This document shows positions 6,789 to 14,414 of a stretch of 17,369 nucleotides of DNA, one piece after another. The position numbers and the translations under genes are program-made. Origin of the DNA: an uncultured Variovorax sp. (GTDB lineage Bacteria > Pseudomonadota > Gammaproteobacteria > Burkholderiales > Burkholderiaceae_C). Numbering within the stretch: the stretch's first letter is position 1; each line of letters begins with the position of its first letter. The notes under the pieces are model-generated. The model saw only the letters and a list, made by a program, of their open reading frames with translations, did no database searches and had not been told where the DNA came from. The DNA lies in contig CAIQMJ010001156.1 of assembly GCA_903872875.1 (NCBI GenBank), forward strand, positions 1-17,369. Direction: 5' to 3'.

Positions 6789-7793
6789 TCATGCAGCGGC
6801 CGTCTTCGGGGATGCTCCACCGGCGCGCACCCGGCGTTTGCGCAGGTCCGCAAAACGCATGATGGCGACGGCCAGATCGTCGTGGGTCGAGAGTTCGAGC
6901 GTGTCGACGCCGGCCTTGGCCAGCGATTCACGCAGCGCGGCCTCGCGCTCGGCGGCGATGCGTGCGAAGCGCTTGCGGAAGCCCGGATCGTGCGTGTCGA
7001 CCCACAGCTGTTCTCCGGTCTCGACGTCGCGCAACGGCACCAGGCCGAGATCGGGCAGTTCGCGCTCCAGCGGATCGAACAGCCGGACCGCGGTGACCTC
7101 GTGGCGCTGGGTCAGCTGCGCGAGCGGCTTCTCCCAGCCGGGCTCGGTGAGGAAGTCGGACACCACGAACACGGTCGAGCGGCGCGGCATCATGCCGGCG
7201 GCCGAACGCAGCAGGTCGGACAGGCGCGTCATGCCCTGCGCCTTCTGGTCCACGGCCTCGCCCTTGTCGGCGCGGCGTTGCATCGAATGCAGCAGGTGCA
7301 GCACGTGCCGGCGACCGCTGCGAGGCGGAATCACCGCCTCGATGTCGCTGCCGTAGACCAGCGCACCGACCCGGTTGCCATGGCGCGTGAGCAGGCGCGA
7401 GAGCACGCCGACGAAGCCGATCGAGATCTCGCGCTTGGCCTTCACGCCCGAGCCGAAGTCGATCGAATGACTCAGGTCCAGCACGAACCAGGCCGACATC
7501 TCGCGGTCCTCGGTGAATACGCGCACGTGCGGCGTGCCGACCCGCGCCGTGACGTTCCAGTCGATGTGGCGCACGTCGTCGTGGTGCTGGTATTCGCGCA
7601 GGTCGGCCAGGTCGAGCCCGGCGCCTCGCATCAGCGTGCGGTAGTTGCCCTGCAGCAGGCCGTCGAGTCGGCGGATGACGGTCCATTCGAGCCGCTGCAG
7701 CAGCCGCTCGGCCGCGCCCGCAGGCACGTCGACGGGCAGGCGTGCGTCATTCGCCGCGGTGGGCGGCGGTTTTCTACGCCACCAGTTTTTCAT
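6789..7793 (-). CDS. DUF58 domain protein (MoxR-associated)
   Basis: DUF58 proteins accompany MoxR ATPases and vWA proteins and are thought to take part in assembling or folding envelope or metal-containing complexes; no reaction is known. The 334-aa protein has the family signature REYQHHDDVRHIDWNVTAR (residues 66-84), then a vWA-like half beginning SAWFVLDLSHSIDFGS, in which D-x-S-x-S resembles a MIDAS motif, and VFVVSDFL further on. Many DUF58 proteins begin with two membrane segments; this one does not and starts MKNWWRRKPPP, so it belongs to the shorter, soluble or peripheral type. ATG 7793 lies 20 nt inside the end of moxR, so expression is coupled. Only a weak GGA precedes the start. 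The identification is firm, the function unknown. Confidence 0.92.
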   Translation of the reverse strand: MKNWWRRKPPPTAANDARLPVDVPAGAAERLLQRLEWTVIRRLDGLLQGNYRTLMRGAGLDLADLREYQHHDDVRHIDWNVTARVGTPHVRVFTEDREMSAWFVLDLSHSIDFGSGVKAKREISIGFVGVLSRLLTRHGNRVGALVYGSDIEAVIPPRSGRRHVLHLLHSMQRRADKGEAVDQKAQGMTRLSDLLRSAAGMMPRRSTVFVVSDFLTEPGWEKPLAQLTQRHEVTAVRLFDPLERELPDLGLVPLRDVETGEQLWVDTHDPGFRKRFARIAAEREAALRESLAKAGVDTLELSTHDDLAVAIMRFADLRKRRVRAGGASPKTAAA

Positions 7794-8784
7794 GTTCCAG
7801 CGGTTTGGGCGGTGCGGGAATGGCGCGCATGATCTTCTCGATCAGGCCATCGGGCGTGAGCCCTTCGGACAGCCCTTCGTACGACAGCGTCACGCGGTGG
7901 CGCAGCACGTCGGGCACCAGTGCGGTCATGTCTTCGGGCAGCGCGTAGCTGCGGCCGCGCAGCATCGCCAGCGCGCGCGCGCCTTCGGTCAGGTTGATGG
8001 TGGCCCGCGGACTCGCGCCGAAGGTGATGAAGCGGCCCATGTCCTTGAGCCCGTGCTTCTCGGGCGTGCGTGTGGCCGAGATCAGCTTGACCGCGTACTG
8101 GATCAGCGACGGATCGACATACACCTGGCGCGCCTCGGCCTGCAGTGTCGCGAGTTGCGCGGTGGTCGCGACCGCATTGACCGTCACCGGCGTGCCGATC
8201 ACCCGCTGCACGATCACGAACTCCTCCTCGTCGGTCGGATAGTCCACCAGGATCTTCATCATGAAGCGGTCGACCTGGGCTTCGGGCAGCGGGTAGGTGC
8301 CCTCGGTTTCGATCGGGTTCTGCGTCGCCATCACGAGGAAGGGCTTCGGCACTTTGTGCGTCTCGCCGGCAATCGTCACCTGGCGTTCCTGCATCACTTC
8401 GAGCAGTGCGCTCTGCACCTTGGCGGGCGCTCGGTTGATTTCGTCGGCCAGCAGCAGGTTGGCGAAGACCGGGCCGAGCGATGTGCTGAAGTCGCCGGTC
8501 TTCTGGTTGTAGATGCGCGTGCCTATCAGGTCGGACGGGACCAGATCGGGCGTGAACTGGATGCGCTTGAACTGGCCCTGGATGGTGTCCGACAGCGTCT
8601 TGATGGTGAGTGTCTTGGCCAGGCCGGGCACGCCCTCGACCAGCAGGTGGCCGCCCGCCAGCATCGCGACCATCACCCGTTCCAGGAAGCGGTCCTGGCC
8701 GACCACGACCCGCTTGACCTCGTAGAGGATCTGCTCCATCAGTTCGGCGGTAGCGGGCGACGTTGAAAAATTCTCTGTGCTCAT
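7774..8784 (-). CDS. MoxR-family AAA+ ATPase
   Basis: MoxR ATPases are hexameric chaperone-like AAA+ proteins that act with vWA proteins encoded beside them. This 336-aa protein has Walker A GVPGLAKT (51-58), Walker B LLLADE (110-115) followed by INRAP, the MoxR stretch MATQNPIETEGTYPLPEAQ that includes the sensor 1 region, and arginine-rich GRFITFGASPRA later. Length and motifs are typical and nothing is missing. It overlaps the DUF58 gene by 20 nt downstream and lies 31 nt below the HtrA-like protease gene, all on the minus strand, so one message is likely. ATG 8784 has no strong ribosome site, only a purine-rich GAAAG region, which fits with coupling or with a leader in the protease transcript. 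Confidence 0.95.
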   Translation of the reverse strand: MSTENFSTSPATAELMEQILYEVKRVVVGQDRFLERVMVAMLAGGHLLVEGVPGLAKTLTIKTLSDTIQGQFKRIQFTPDLVPSDLIGTRIYNQKTGDFSTSLGPVFANLLLADEINRAPAKVQSALLEVMQERQVTIAGETHKVPKPFLVMATQNPIETEGTYPLPEAQVDRFMMKILVDYPTDEEEFVIVQRVIGTPVTVNAVATTAQLATLQAEARQVYVDPSLIQYAVKLISATRTPEKHGLKDMGRFITFGASPRATINLTEGARALAMLRGRSYALPEDMTALVPDVLRHRVTLSYEGLSEGLTPDGLIEKIMRAIPAPPKPLEHEKLVA

Positions 8785-8815
8785 GCGTGTGCTTTCGTCG
8801 AAGGTGGTCGGTGGG

Positions 8816-9787
8816 TCAGAACGGAGGCGTGCCGATCGCGGAGGCCGCGTTCTCGATCGGCATAGCGAAACCGATGCCGATGAAGGTGCGCTGCTGCGTG
8901 GGATTGAGGATCGCGGTGACGATGCCCAGCACCTCGCCGTCCATGTTGATCAGCGGTCCGCCGGAGTTGCCCGGGTTGGCGGCCGCATCGAACTGGATCA
9001 GGTTGCCCAGTTCCTGCTTGCCTTCCGGCGAGCGGAACGAGCGCTTGAGGCCGGACACGACACCCGCTGACACCGACGGCCCGATGCCGAAGGGGAAGCC
9101 GACTGCCGCCACCTGGTCGCCCGGCATCAAGTCGGCGGTGGAGCGCATCGTTGCTGCGATCAGGTCGTCGGGGATCTTCTGTGCCTGCAGTACTGCGAGG
9201 TCGTTTTCCGGCTGCGTGCCGGTGACGATGGCGATGGATTCGAGGCCGTCGTAGAAGGTGACCTTGATCTTCTCCGCGCCGGCAACGACGTGAAGGTTGG
9301 TGAGGATCACGCCCTTGTCGATGATCACCACACCAGTGCCGATGCCGCGTTCGACCTCTGCGCCCGGCGGCGGATCTGCTTCCGGCGCCTTGCCGCGTGC
9401 CATGTTGCGGCCCCGCTTCTCGGTCTTGGCTTCGGGTGTGGCGCGCTCCGTCCCGTAGCTCACCACACGCACGACGGAAGGCCGGACCACCTCCGCGGCA
9501 CGTGCGGCGGGCGACGGAAGCGTGTTGGTCTGCAGGGTACGCAGCACGGCCGCATCGATGTCCTTTTGCGTCAGTGCACCCTGGCCACCGCGGGGCCAGA
9601 GCGCTACGCCGCCGCCAGCCAATGCAAGAACGAGCACCAGCAGTGCCGCAAACGACCTCCTGCCCGGCTGCCATGGCGACTTCGGCGCCGAACCGACCGG
9701 CACGGCCGTTGCTGCGGCATCCGTGGCGAGCCCGTCCGCGTCCTGTGACGGCTGCGGTGAGCGGCTGTAAAAGGCAGGCCTGCGCAT
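8816..9787 (-). CDS. Membrane-anchored trypsin-like (HtrA/DegP-type) serine protease without PDZ domain
   Basis: This 323-aa protein is an S1C-type serine protease. The catalytic triad is visible: H166 in LTNLHVVAGA, D196 in PENDLAVL and S275 in GNSGGPL. It has a 44-residue cytoplasmic tail, one membrane anchor at about 45-64 (SFAALLVLVLALAGGG) and a low-complexity linker with charged and Pro-rich parts (about 113-146), and stops soon after the protease domain with no PDZ domain, unlike DegP/DegS. It should face the periplasm. The frame extends to 9868, but the ATG at 9787 has a perfect GGAGGTGA just upstream and is preferred. It heads the moxR-DUF58-vWA run. A role in envelope protein quality control is inferred from family and neighbours. 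Confidence 0.9.
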   Translation of the reverse strand: MRRPAFYSRSPQPSQDADGLATDAAATAVPVGSAPKSPWQPGRRSFAALLVLVLALAGGGVALWPRGGQGALTQKDIDAAVLRTLQTNTLPSPAARAAEVVRPSVVRVVSYGTERATPEAKTEKRGRNMARGKAPEADPPPGAEVERGIGTGVVIIDKGVILTNLHVVAGAEKIKVTFYDGLESIAIVTGTQPENDLAVLQAQKIPDDLIAATMRSTADLMPGDQVAAVGFPFGIGPSVSAGVVSGLKRSFRSPEGKQELGNLIQFDAAANPGNSGGPLINMDGEVLGIVTAILNPTQQRTFIGIGFAMPIENAASAIGTPPF

Positions 9788-9874
9788 GGTCACCTCCGGT
9801 GAAAAAGTGATGCGGGAAAAAGTCACAGTAGCATGCTTTGTGCCTCTTTGCATCCGATCGGGCATCATCAGTCA
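9788..9874. promoter_or_regulatory. Divergent promoter region, protease / TatD genes
   Basis: This 87-nt gap must hold promoters for both directions. The plus strand has TAGCAT (9829-9834) and CATCAT (9863-9868); the latter ends 6 nt before the TatD ATG, as in leaderless starts. On the minus strand the protease gene has a strong GGAGGTGA. The octamer GAAAAAGT occurs twice 15 nt apart (9801-9808, 9816-9823). No convincing -35 elements were found. Confidence 0.3.
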
Positions 9875-10735
9875 ATGACCGGAATCGTCGATACACACTG
9901 TCACCTGGACGCGCCCGAGTTCGGGGATGAAATGCCGGAAATCCGGGCGCGGGCAGCGGCTTCCGGCGTGTCGATGTGCGTGATCCCGGCGGTTGGTGTC
10001 TTCAATTTCGCGCGCGTGCGTGAATTGGCGCACAGGCAGGGCGATGCCTATGCACTGGGTGTTCACCCGCTGTGCACCGCAGAGGCGGGCGATGGCGATC
10101 TGGCTGCCCTCGACGCGGAGCTCACGGCGCGCCGCGACGACCCGCGACTGGTGGCTGTCGGCGAAATCGGCCTGGACTATTTCGTCGAAGGTCTTGATGA
10201 CGAAAAGCAGACGCGTTTCTTTCACACCCAGTTGCAACTTGCCCGCAAGCATGATCTGCCGGTGCTCATCCATGTGCGTCGATCCGTCGACAAGGTGCTC
10301 AAGCACCTGCGACAGACATCGGGCGGTGCACCATGGCGTGGCATTGCGCATGCGTTCAACGGCAGCGCGCAGCAGGCCCGGGCGTGCATCGAACTCGGGT
10401 TGAAGCTCGGCTTTGGCGGCGCGGTGACGTTCGAACGGGCCCTGCAATTGCGTCGGCTCGCTGCCACCCTGCCGATCGAGTCGATCGTGATGGAGACGGA
10501 TGCGCCGGACATCCAGCCTCACTGGCTCTATCGCACGCAGGCGCAGCGCGACGCTGGCGCGGCGCAGGGGCGCAACGAGCCGGCCGAGTTGCCACGCATC
10601 GCACAGGTCGTGGCTCAGTTGCGTGGAATTTCAGTGGAAGCCCTCGCCGAGGCCACCACCGCGAACGCGTGTGCTGCAATGCCTCGGCTCGCGTCGCTGG
10701 CCGAGATGTCGGCCAGCAGCCGGATGCGCGTGTAG
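9875..10735 (+). CDS. TatD-family metal-dependent hydrolase / DNase
   Basis: TatD-family proteins are TIM-barrel hydrolases with two metal ions; characterised members are 3'-5' DNases involved in DNA repair or degradation. The metal ligands are all visible in this 286-aa protein: H8 and H10 in DTHCHLD, E97 in VGEIGLDY, H133 in LIHVRR, H159 in AHAFNGS and D209 in METDAPDI. The C-terminus RNEPAELPRIAQVVAQLRG is typical. It is cytoplasmic, with no signal peptide. It is slightly longer than E. coli TatD (260 aa) because of a small insert and tail. ATG 9875 begins directly with the family N-terminus; there is no good ribosome site, and a -10-like CATCAT 6 nt upstream suggests a leaderless message. 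It is transcribed away from the protease operon. Which TatD paralogue this is cannot be told. Confidence 0.94.
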   Translation: MTGIVDTHCHLDAPEFGDEMPEIRARAAASGVSMCVIPAVGVFNFARVRELAHRQGDAYALGVHPLCTAEAGDGDLAALDAELTARRDDPRLVAVGEIGLDYFVEGLDDEKQTRFFHTQLQLARKHDLPVLIHVRRSVDKVLKHLRQTSGGAPWRGIAHAFNGSAQQARACIELGLKLGFGGAVTFERALQLRRLAATLPIESIVMETDAPDIQPHWLYRTQAQRDAGAAQGRNEPAELPRIAQVVAQLRGISVEALAEATTANACAAMPRLASLAEMSASSRMRV

Positions 10736-10758
10736 GCCGATGTCCCGTATGTGATCGA

Positions 10759-10788
10759 TTGCCGAAACAGGCGCGCTTTTGCTGTCAT
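10759..10788 (+). promoter_or_regulatory. Candidate sigma70 promoter for the small exported protein gene
   Basis: TTGCCG (10759-10764) and TGTCAT (10783-10788) are 18 nt apart, each matching four of six consensus bases. Transcription would start near 10795, about 73 nt before the ATG at 10868. It is the best hexamer pair I found in the 132-nt gap, but is unproven. Confidence 0.35.
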
Positions 10789-10819
10789 CCTTTCTGCCTG
10801 AGCTTCCGTTGAGAGGGCA

Positions 10820-10861
10820 GTGACAGCCTCCTTGTCACACATACACAACTCATCCAAGGAG
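10820..10861 (+). promoter_or_regulatory. Leader hairpin carrying a complement of the ribosome-binding site
   Basis: GTGACA (10820-10825) and TGTCAC (10833-10838) form a 6-bp stem whose loop begins GCCTCCT. The heptamer CTCCTTG (10828-10834) is the exact complement of CAAGGAG (10855-10861), which contains the Shine-Dalgarno of the following gene. The leader can thus either form the hairpin or mask the ribosome site. Function is inferred. Confidence 0.3.
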
Positions 10862-10867
10862 TTTTCA

Positions 10868-11221
10868 ATGAAGTCGTCTTTCATCCGTACCGTTCCCGCC
10901 GTTCTGGCCCTGGCACTTGCTTCCGTCGGCCTGTCGGCCATGGCGCAGACCACTACCACGACGACCACCGCCGTGACGCCGGCACCGGCCACCCAGCCGA
11001 CCATGACCGAGAAGGTCAAGGCAGGCAGCGAAAAGGCCTGGGATGCCACCAAGAGCACGACCAAGAAGGCTGCCAAGGGCACCAAGAAGGTCGCCAAGAA
11101 GACCGGCAATGCGGTTGCCAATGTTGGCCACAAGACCGCTGACGGCATGCGCAGCGCCGGCCACGCGATCGGTGAGAAGATTCCCGGCACCGCCGAGAAC
11201 GCAGCCGCCAAGAAGCCCTGA
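10868..11221 (+). CDS. Small exported Lys/Ala-rich protein (LEA- or histone H1-like tail), unknown function
   Basis: I do not recognise a named family for this 117-aa protein. It starts with a clear signal peptide: MKSSFIRT, a hydrophobic core VPAVLALALASVGLS and a likely signal peptidase I site AMA-Q after residue 26. The mature part begins with seven threonines, then a Pro/Ala linker, and then from about residue 45 a repetitive stretch rich in Lys, Ala, Thr and Gly (TEKVKAGSEKAWDATKSTTK, KGTKKVAKKTGNAVANVGHK and so on). The spacing resembles the 11-residue amphipathic repeats of LEA-like stress proteins and the basic tails of histone-H1-like proteins. It should be periplasmic and strongly basic. 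AAGGAG at 10856-10861 lies 6 nt before ATG 10868, an unusually good site for this window. It stands alone between a candidate promoter and a strong terminator, which suggests high or conditional expression. Confidence 0.85.
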   Translation: MKSSFIRTVPAVLALALASVGLSAMAQTTTTTTTAVTPAPATQPTMTEKVKAGSEKAWDATKSTTKKAAKGTKKVAKKTGNAVANVGHKTADGMRSAGHAIGEKIPGTAENAAAKKP

Positions 11222-11244
11222 GCTTTTCAGCGTCCTGACCATGA

Positions 11245-11268
11245 AACCCGCCTCGGCGGGTTTTTTGT
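11245..11268 (+). terminator. Rho-independent terminator after the small exported protein gene
   Basis: CCCGC (11247-11251) and GCGGG (11256-11260) form a stem closed by the loop CTCG and flanked by AA/TT, followed by six T residues (11261-11266). It starts 23 nt after the stop codon and is the only textbook intrinsic terminator found in the window. Confidence 0.92.
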
Positions 11269-11284
11269 TGTGCAATCACAAGTC

Positions 11285-11815
11285 ATGAAAACAAAACAGG
11301 ACGCACTGACCGGACTGGATCCTGTCGTCTCGCAGCAGACGGCGGTCTTGATCCTCGGCAGTTTTCCGGGTGTTCGCTCGCTGGAAGCTCAGCAGTACTA
11401 TGCCCACCCGCAAAACCACTTCTGGAAGATCTTGCAAGCCGTCTGGCCCCAACATCCCCTGCCACCGGCCGCCGACGGCTACGCAGCGCGCACTCAGTGG
11501 CTGCTCGACCGCGGCCTTGGCGTGTGGGACGTGTATGCGGCCTGCGCGCGAGAGGGCAGTCTCGATTCCGCCATCCGCGACGCGGTGGTCAACGATTTCG
11601 GCGGCCTGAAATTGCCGAAGCTCGCGGCCATCGTGCACAACGGCGCCGAGAGCTATCGCCATTCGCAACACGTCGTGGCTGCGCTGGCGGCCGGCGGCGT
11701 GGCCACCCTGCCTGTCTACAAGCTTCCTTCCACCAGTCCCGCCAACGCATCGTGGAGCTTCGAACGCAAGCTCAATGCATGGCGCGACGTCTTCGCCCGT
11801 CACGGGCTCGCATGA
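11285..11815 (+). CDS. DNA-deoxyinosine (hypoxanthine) glycosylase of the uracil-DNA glycosylase superfamily
   Basis: This 176-aa protein matches the DNA-deoxyinosine glycosylase family (UDG superfamily family 6), which removes hypoxanthine formed by adenine deamination and so starts base-excision repair in the cytoplasm. Motifs seen are LILGSFPGVRSLEAQQYYAHPQNHFW, of which GSFPG is at 25-29 and HPQN at 41-44, GVWDVYAACAREGSLDSAI in the middle, and the C-terminal loop STSPANA at 149-155. ATG 11285 is preferred to a GTG at 11270, which lies in the tail of the preceding terminator. The ribosome site is weak. Its stop TGA (11813-11815) sits between two overlapping ATGs of the next gene. A promoter must lie inside or beside the terminator region, or expression depends on readthrough. 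Confidence 0.9.
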   Translation: MKTKQDALTGLDPVVSQQTAVLILGSFPGVRSLEAQQYYAHPQNHFWKILQAVWPQHPLPPAADGYAARTQWLLDRGLGVWDVYAACAREGSLDSAIRDAVVNDFGGLKLPKLAAIVHNGAESYRHSQHVVAALAAGGVATLPVYKLPSTSPANASWSFERKLNAWRDVFARHGLA

Positions 11816-12570
11816 TGGCCACCAAGTCTCCGCCGCTTCCCGAAGTCAATTTCTCCGATTGGGGCGACATCCGCTACCTCCATCTCGGCACCGAATGGAT
11901 CCAGGGCTCCATGAAGATGGACGCGCCGTACGAGATCGAACTGGAATACGTGCAGCGCATGATGGCTTGGCTGTTGTTCGTCGACCCGTCCAGCGTGATG
12001 AGCCGGCATGCGATGCAGCTCGGTCTGGGCGCCGCCACGCTGACCAAGTTCTGCCGCAAGCAGCTGCGCATGCGAACCACTGCGATCGAACTCAACCCGC
12101 AGGTGCTGGCTGCGTGCCGCGGCTGGTTCAAGCTGCCGGCCGATGACGCCAAGCTGCGCGTGGTCATCGCCGATGCGGCGGTCGAGATCCGCAAGCCGCA
12201 CTGGCAGGGTACGGTCGATGCCCTGCAGGTCGATCTCTACGATCACGAGGCCGCGGCCCCGGTGCTCGACAGCGAGGACTTCTATGGCGATTGCCGGGCG
12301 CTGCTGACCGATGAAGGTGCGATGACGGTGAATCTGTTCGGCCGCTCGTCGAGTTACGAAAGCAGCCTGGAGAAGATCGTGTCGGTGTTCGGCGCCGATG
12401 CCGTCTGGGCCTTCAAACCCACGCGCGAGGGCAACACCGTGGTGCTGGCCCAGCGAACGCCGAGCCGACCGAAGCGCGAGGCGCTTGCGCTTCGCGCGCA
12501 GACCATCCAGAGTCGTTGGGGTTTGCCGGCAGGCAAGTGGCTGCAGGTGTTCAAGCCGCAGGTCCGATGA
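11812..12570 (+). CDS. Spermidine-synthase-like methyltransferase-fold protein
   Basis: This 252-aa protein has the Rossmann fold of spermidine synthases. Motif I is present as QLGLGAATL (69-77) and the nucleotide-binding acid as E93 in TAIELNP, and VDLYDHEAAAP stands where spermidine synthases have their catalytic aspartate motif. The canonical GGGDG and DSSDP sequences are absent, so aminopropyl transfer is doubtful and annotation as plain spermidine synthase would overstate it. It has no membrane segments or signal. Two adjacent in-frame ATGs, at 11812 and 11815, overlap the stop of the glycosylase gene; either may be used. The end overlaps the GspE-type gene by ATGA. Coupled expression with DNA repair and a secretion-type ATPase is odd, and the real substrate is unknown. 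Confidence 0.82.
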   Translation: MMATKSPPLPEVNFSDWGDIRYLHLGTEWIQGSMKMDAPYEIELEYVQRMMAWLLFVDPSSVMSRHAMQLGLGAATLTKFCRKQLRMRTTAIELNPQVLAACRGWFKLPADDAKLRVVIADAAVEIRKPHWQGTVDALQVDLYDHEAAAPVLDSEDFYGDCRALLTDEGAMTVNLFGRSSSYESSLEKIVSVFGADAVWAFKPTREGNTVVLAQRTPSRPKREALALRAQTIQSRWGLPAGKWLQVFKPQVR

Positions 12571-14354
12571 GCACGCCGGCCACGAACGGGACCGCGATTC
12601 GACGCCACGACGGACCGCTGGAGCTGCGGCGCCTGGTCGAATGGCTGGCCGAGGACGGCCTGATCTCGCCGGCCGAAGCGCGCCGCACCATCGCGCGCTG
12701 CGCCCAGGCCGAGAGCCGGCAGCCGCCGCTGACGAGGCTTGCCAGCGTATCGATGCCGCGCGAGGCCGACGGCAAGCCGCTCGATATCGAGATGCTCACG
12801 CAATGGCTGGCTGTTCGCACAGGTCTCGCCTACCTGCGCATCGATCCGCTCAAGGTCGACGTTTCGAAGGTCGCGGACACGATGAGCGCTGCCTACGCCG
12901 AGCGCCACAAGGTGCTTCCGGTGCAGGTCGGGCCGGGCGAACTCGTCGTGGCCACGTCGGAGCCCTTCCTGGTCGATTGGATCGCGGAGGTCGAGCGTCA
13001 GTCGCGCCGCACGGTGCGGCGTGTGCTTGCGAGCCCGACCGACATCCAGCGCTACACAGCAGAGTTCTACGCACTGGCCAAATCGGTCCGTGCCGCGCAG
13101 AAGGCCGGCAGCAGTACCGGCGGCGCGAACTTCGAGCAGTTGGTCGAGCTTGGCCGGAGCAACCGCCAGCTCGACGCCAACGATCAGGGCGTGGTGCAGG
13201 TGGTCGACTGGCTGTGGCAATACGCCTTCGACCAGCGAGCCAGCGACATCCATCTGGAGCCGCGGCGCGACCAGGGCGTGATCCGGTTCCGTATCGACGG
13301 CGTGCTGCATCCGGCCTACCAGCTGCCGATCGGCGTGATGAACGCGATGATCGCGCGCATCAAGCTGTTGGGGCGAATGGACGTGGTCGAGAAGCGGAGG
13401 CCGCTCGACGGCCGAATCAAGACGCGCAACATGCGCGGCGATGAGATCGAGATGCGCCTGTCGACCTTGCCCACAGCCTTCGGCGAGAAGATGGTGATGC
13501 GCATCTTCGATCCCGACACGGCGGTCAAGGATCTCGACGCGCTGGGATTCGCGTCCCATGACGCGCAGCGCTGGCAGCAGCTCGTCACGCGGCCGCACGG
13601 CATCGTGCTGGTCACCGGGCCGACCGGCTCGGGCAAGACGACGACGTTGTATTCCACGCTCAAGCGCATTGCGACGGAGCAGGTCAACGTCAATACCATC
13701 GAGGACCCGATCGAGATGATCGAGCCCGCATTCAACCAGACGCAAGTACAGCCGCAGCTGGACTTCGGCTTCACCGAGGGCCTGCGGGCACTGATGCGGC
13801 AGGACCCGGACGTCATCATGGTCGGCGAGATCCGCGATCTCGCGACCGCCGAAATGGCGGTGCAGGCCGCGCTCACCGGCCATCTGGTTTTCAGCACGTT
13901 GCACACGAACGACGCCCCGAGCGCCATCACGCGGCTGATGGAGCTTGGCGTGCCTGCCTATCTTGTCAATGCGGTGGTGCTCGGTGTGCTTGCGCAGCGC
14001 TTGGTCCGTACGCTCTGCGCCAACTGCAAGCAGCCCGACGAGACCGTCACGCAGGAGACGCTCGCGGTGCTGGTCAGGCCATGGCAGATCACCGGTGCCG
14101 TACGGGCCTGCAAGGCCATCGGCTGCGTCGACTGCCGAATGACTGGCTACCGGGGACGCACGGGGCTCTACGAATTGTTGAGTATCGGAGAGGACTTCAA
14201 GTCGAAGGTCGGCAGCACGTCCGACCTCGCTGTGCTGCGCCGCCAGGCTGCCGTCGACGGCATGCAGCCCCTGCGGCTTGCCGGTGCGCTGCGCGTGGCC
14301 GAGGGGCTGACGACGATCGAGGAAGTGCTGGGCGCGACGCCGCCACTGGATTGA
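12567..14354 (+). CDS. Orphan GspE/PulE-type secretion ATPase
   Basis: This 595-aa protein is a type II secretion / type IV pilus assembly ATPase. It has an N-terminal MshEN/T2SSE_N-type domain (about 65-185), the segment RASDIHLEPRRDQGVIRFRIDG (about 228-249), Walker A GPTGSGKT (351-358), Walker B region LMRQDPDVIMVGEIRD (409-424) and the zinc-binding pair C484-x2-C487 and C520-x2-C523 typical of GspE and PilB. It should power a pseudopilus or pilus at the inner membrane, yet no gspF, gspG or pil gene is adjacent. The first 50 residues are extra relative to shorter GspE. ATG 12567 overlaps the previous stop as ATGA. It is the last gene of the glycosylase / spermidine-synthase-like / ATPase run. 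All catalytic motifs are intact. Confidence 0.93.
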   Translation: MSTPATNGTAIRRHDGPLELRRLVEWLAEDGLISPAEARRTIARCAQAESRQPPLTRLASVSMPREADGKPLDIEMLTQWLAVRTGLAYLRIDPLKVDVSKVADTMSAAYAERHKVLPVQVGPGELVVATSEPFLVDWIAEVERQSRRTVRRVLASPTDIQRYTAEFYALAKSVRAAQKAGSSTGGANFEQLVELGRSNRQLDANDQGVVQVVDWLWQYAFDQRASDIHLEPRRDQGVIRFRIDGVLHPAYQLPIGVMNAMIARIKLLGRMDVVEKRRPLDGRIKTRNMRGDEIEMRLSTLPTAFGEKMVMRIFDPDTAVKDLDALGFASHDAQRWQQLVTRPHGIVLVTGPTGSGKTTTLYSTLKRIATEQVNVNTIEDPIEMIEPAFNQTQVQPQLDFGFTEGLRALMRQDPDVIMVGEIRDLATAEMAVQAALTGHLVFSTLHTNDAPSAITRLMELGVPAYLVNAVVLGVLAQRLVRTLCANCKQPDETVTQETLAVLVRPWQITGAVRACKAIGCVDCRMTGYRGRTGLYELLSIGEDFKSKVGSTSDLAVLRRQAAVDGMQPLRLAGALRVAEGLTTIEEVLGATPPLD

Positions 14355-14360
14355 AAGACA

Positions 14361-14380
14361 GGAATCGGATATTCGATTCC
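14361..14380. other. Hairpin just after the GspE-type gene
   Basis: GGAATCG (14361-14367) and CGATTCC (14374-14380) form a perfect 7-bp inverted repeat around GATATT, 7 nt after the stop codon. There is no T-run after it on the plus strand. It may mark the 3' end of the upstream operon. Confidence 0.5.
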
Positions 14381-14414
14381 CGAACTGGCAACAGATCACG
14401 CCTCGGTATTTTTC

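Noticed and set aside
9801..9823. Direct repeat GAAAAAGT as an operator
   Set aside because: Only 8 nt, at a 15-nt period that does not fit one helical turn well, and it surrounds a ribosome site; kept only as a note in the promoter region.
9788..9868. 27-residue N-terminal extension of the HtrA-like protease
   Set aside because: The perfect GGAGGTGA just before ATG 9787 marks the internal start; the extension would run through the divergent promoter region.
14361..14380. Intrinsic terminator after the GspE-type gene
   Set aside because: The stem is perfect but no T-run follows, so it is listed only as a hairpin.
12354..14399. 681-codon open frame antisense to the GspE-type ATPase
   Set aside because: It is an Arg/His/Gln-rich shadow frame of a well-supported gene with intact Walker and zinc motifs; no family sequence in the antisense reading.
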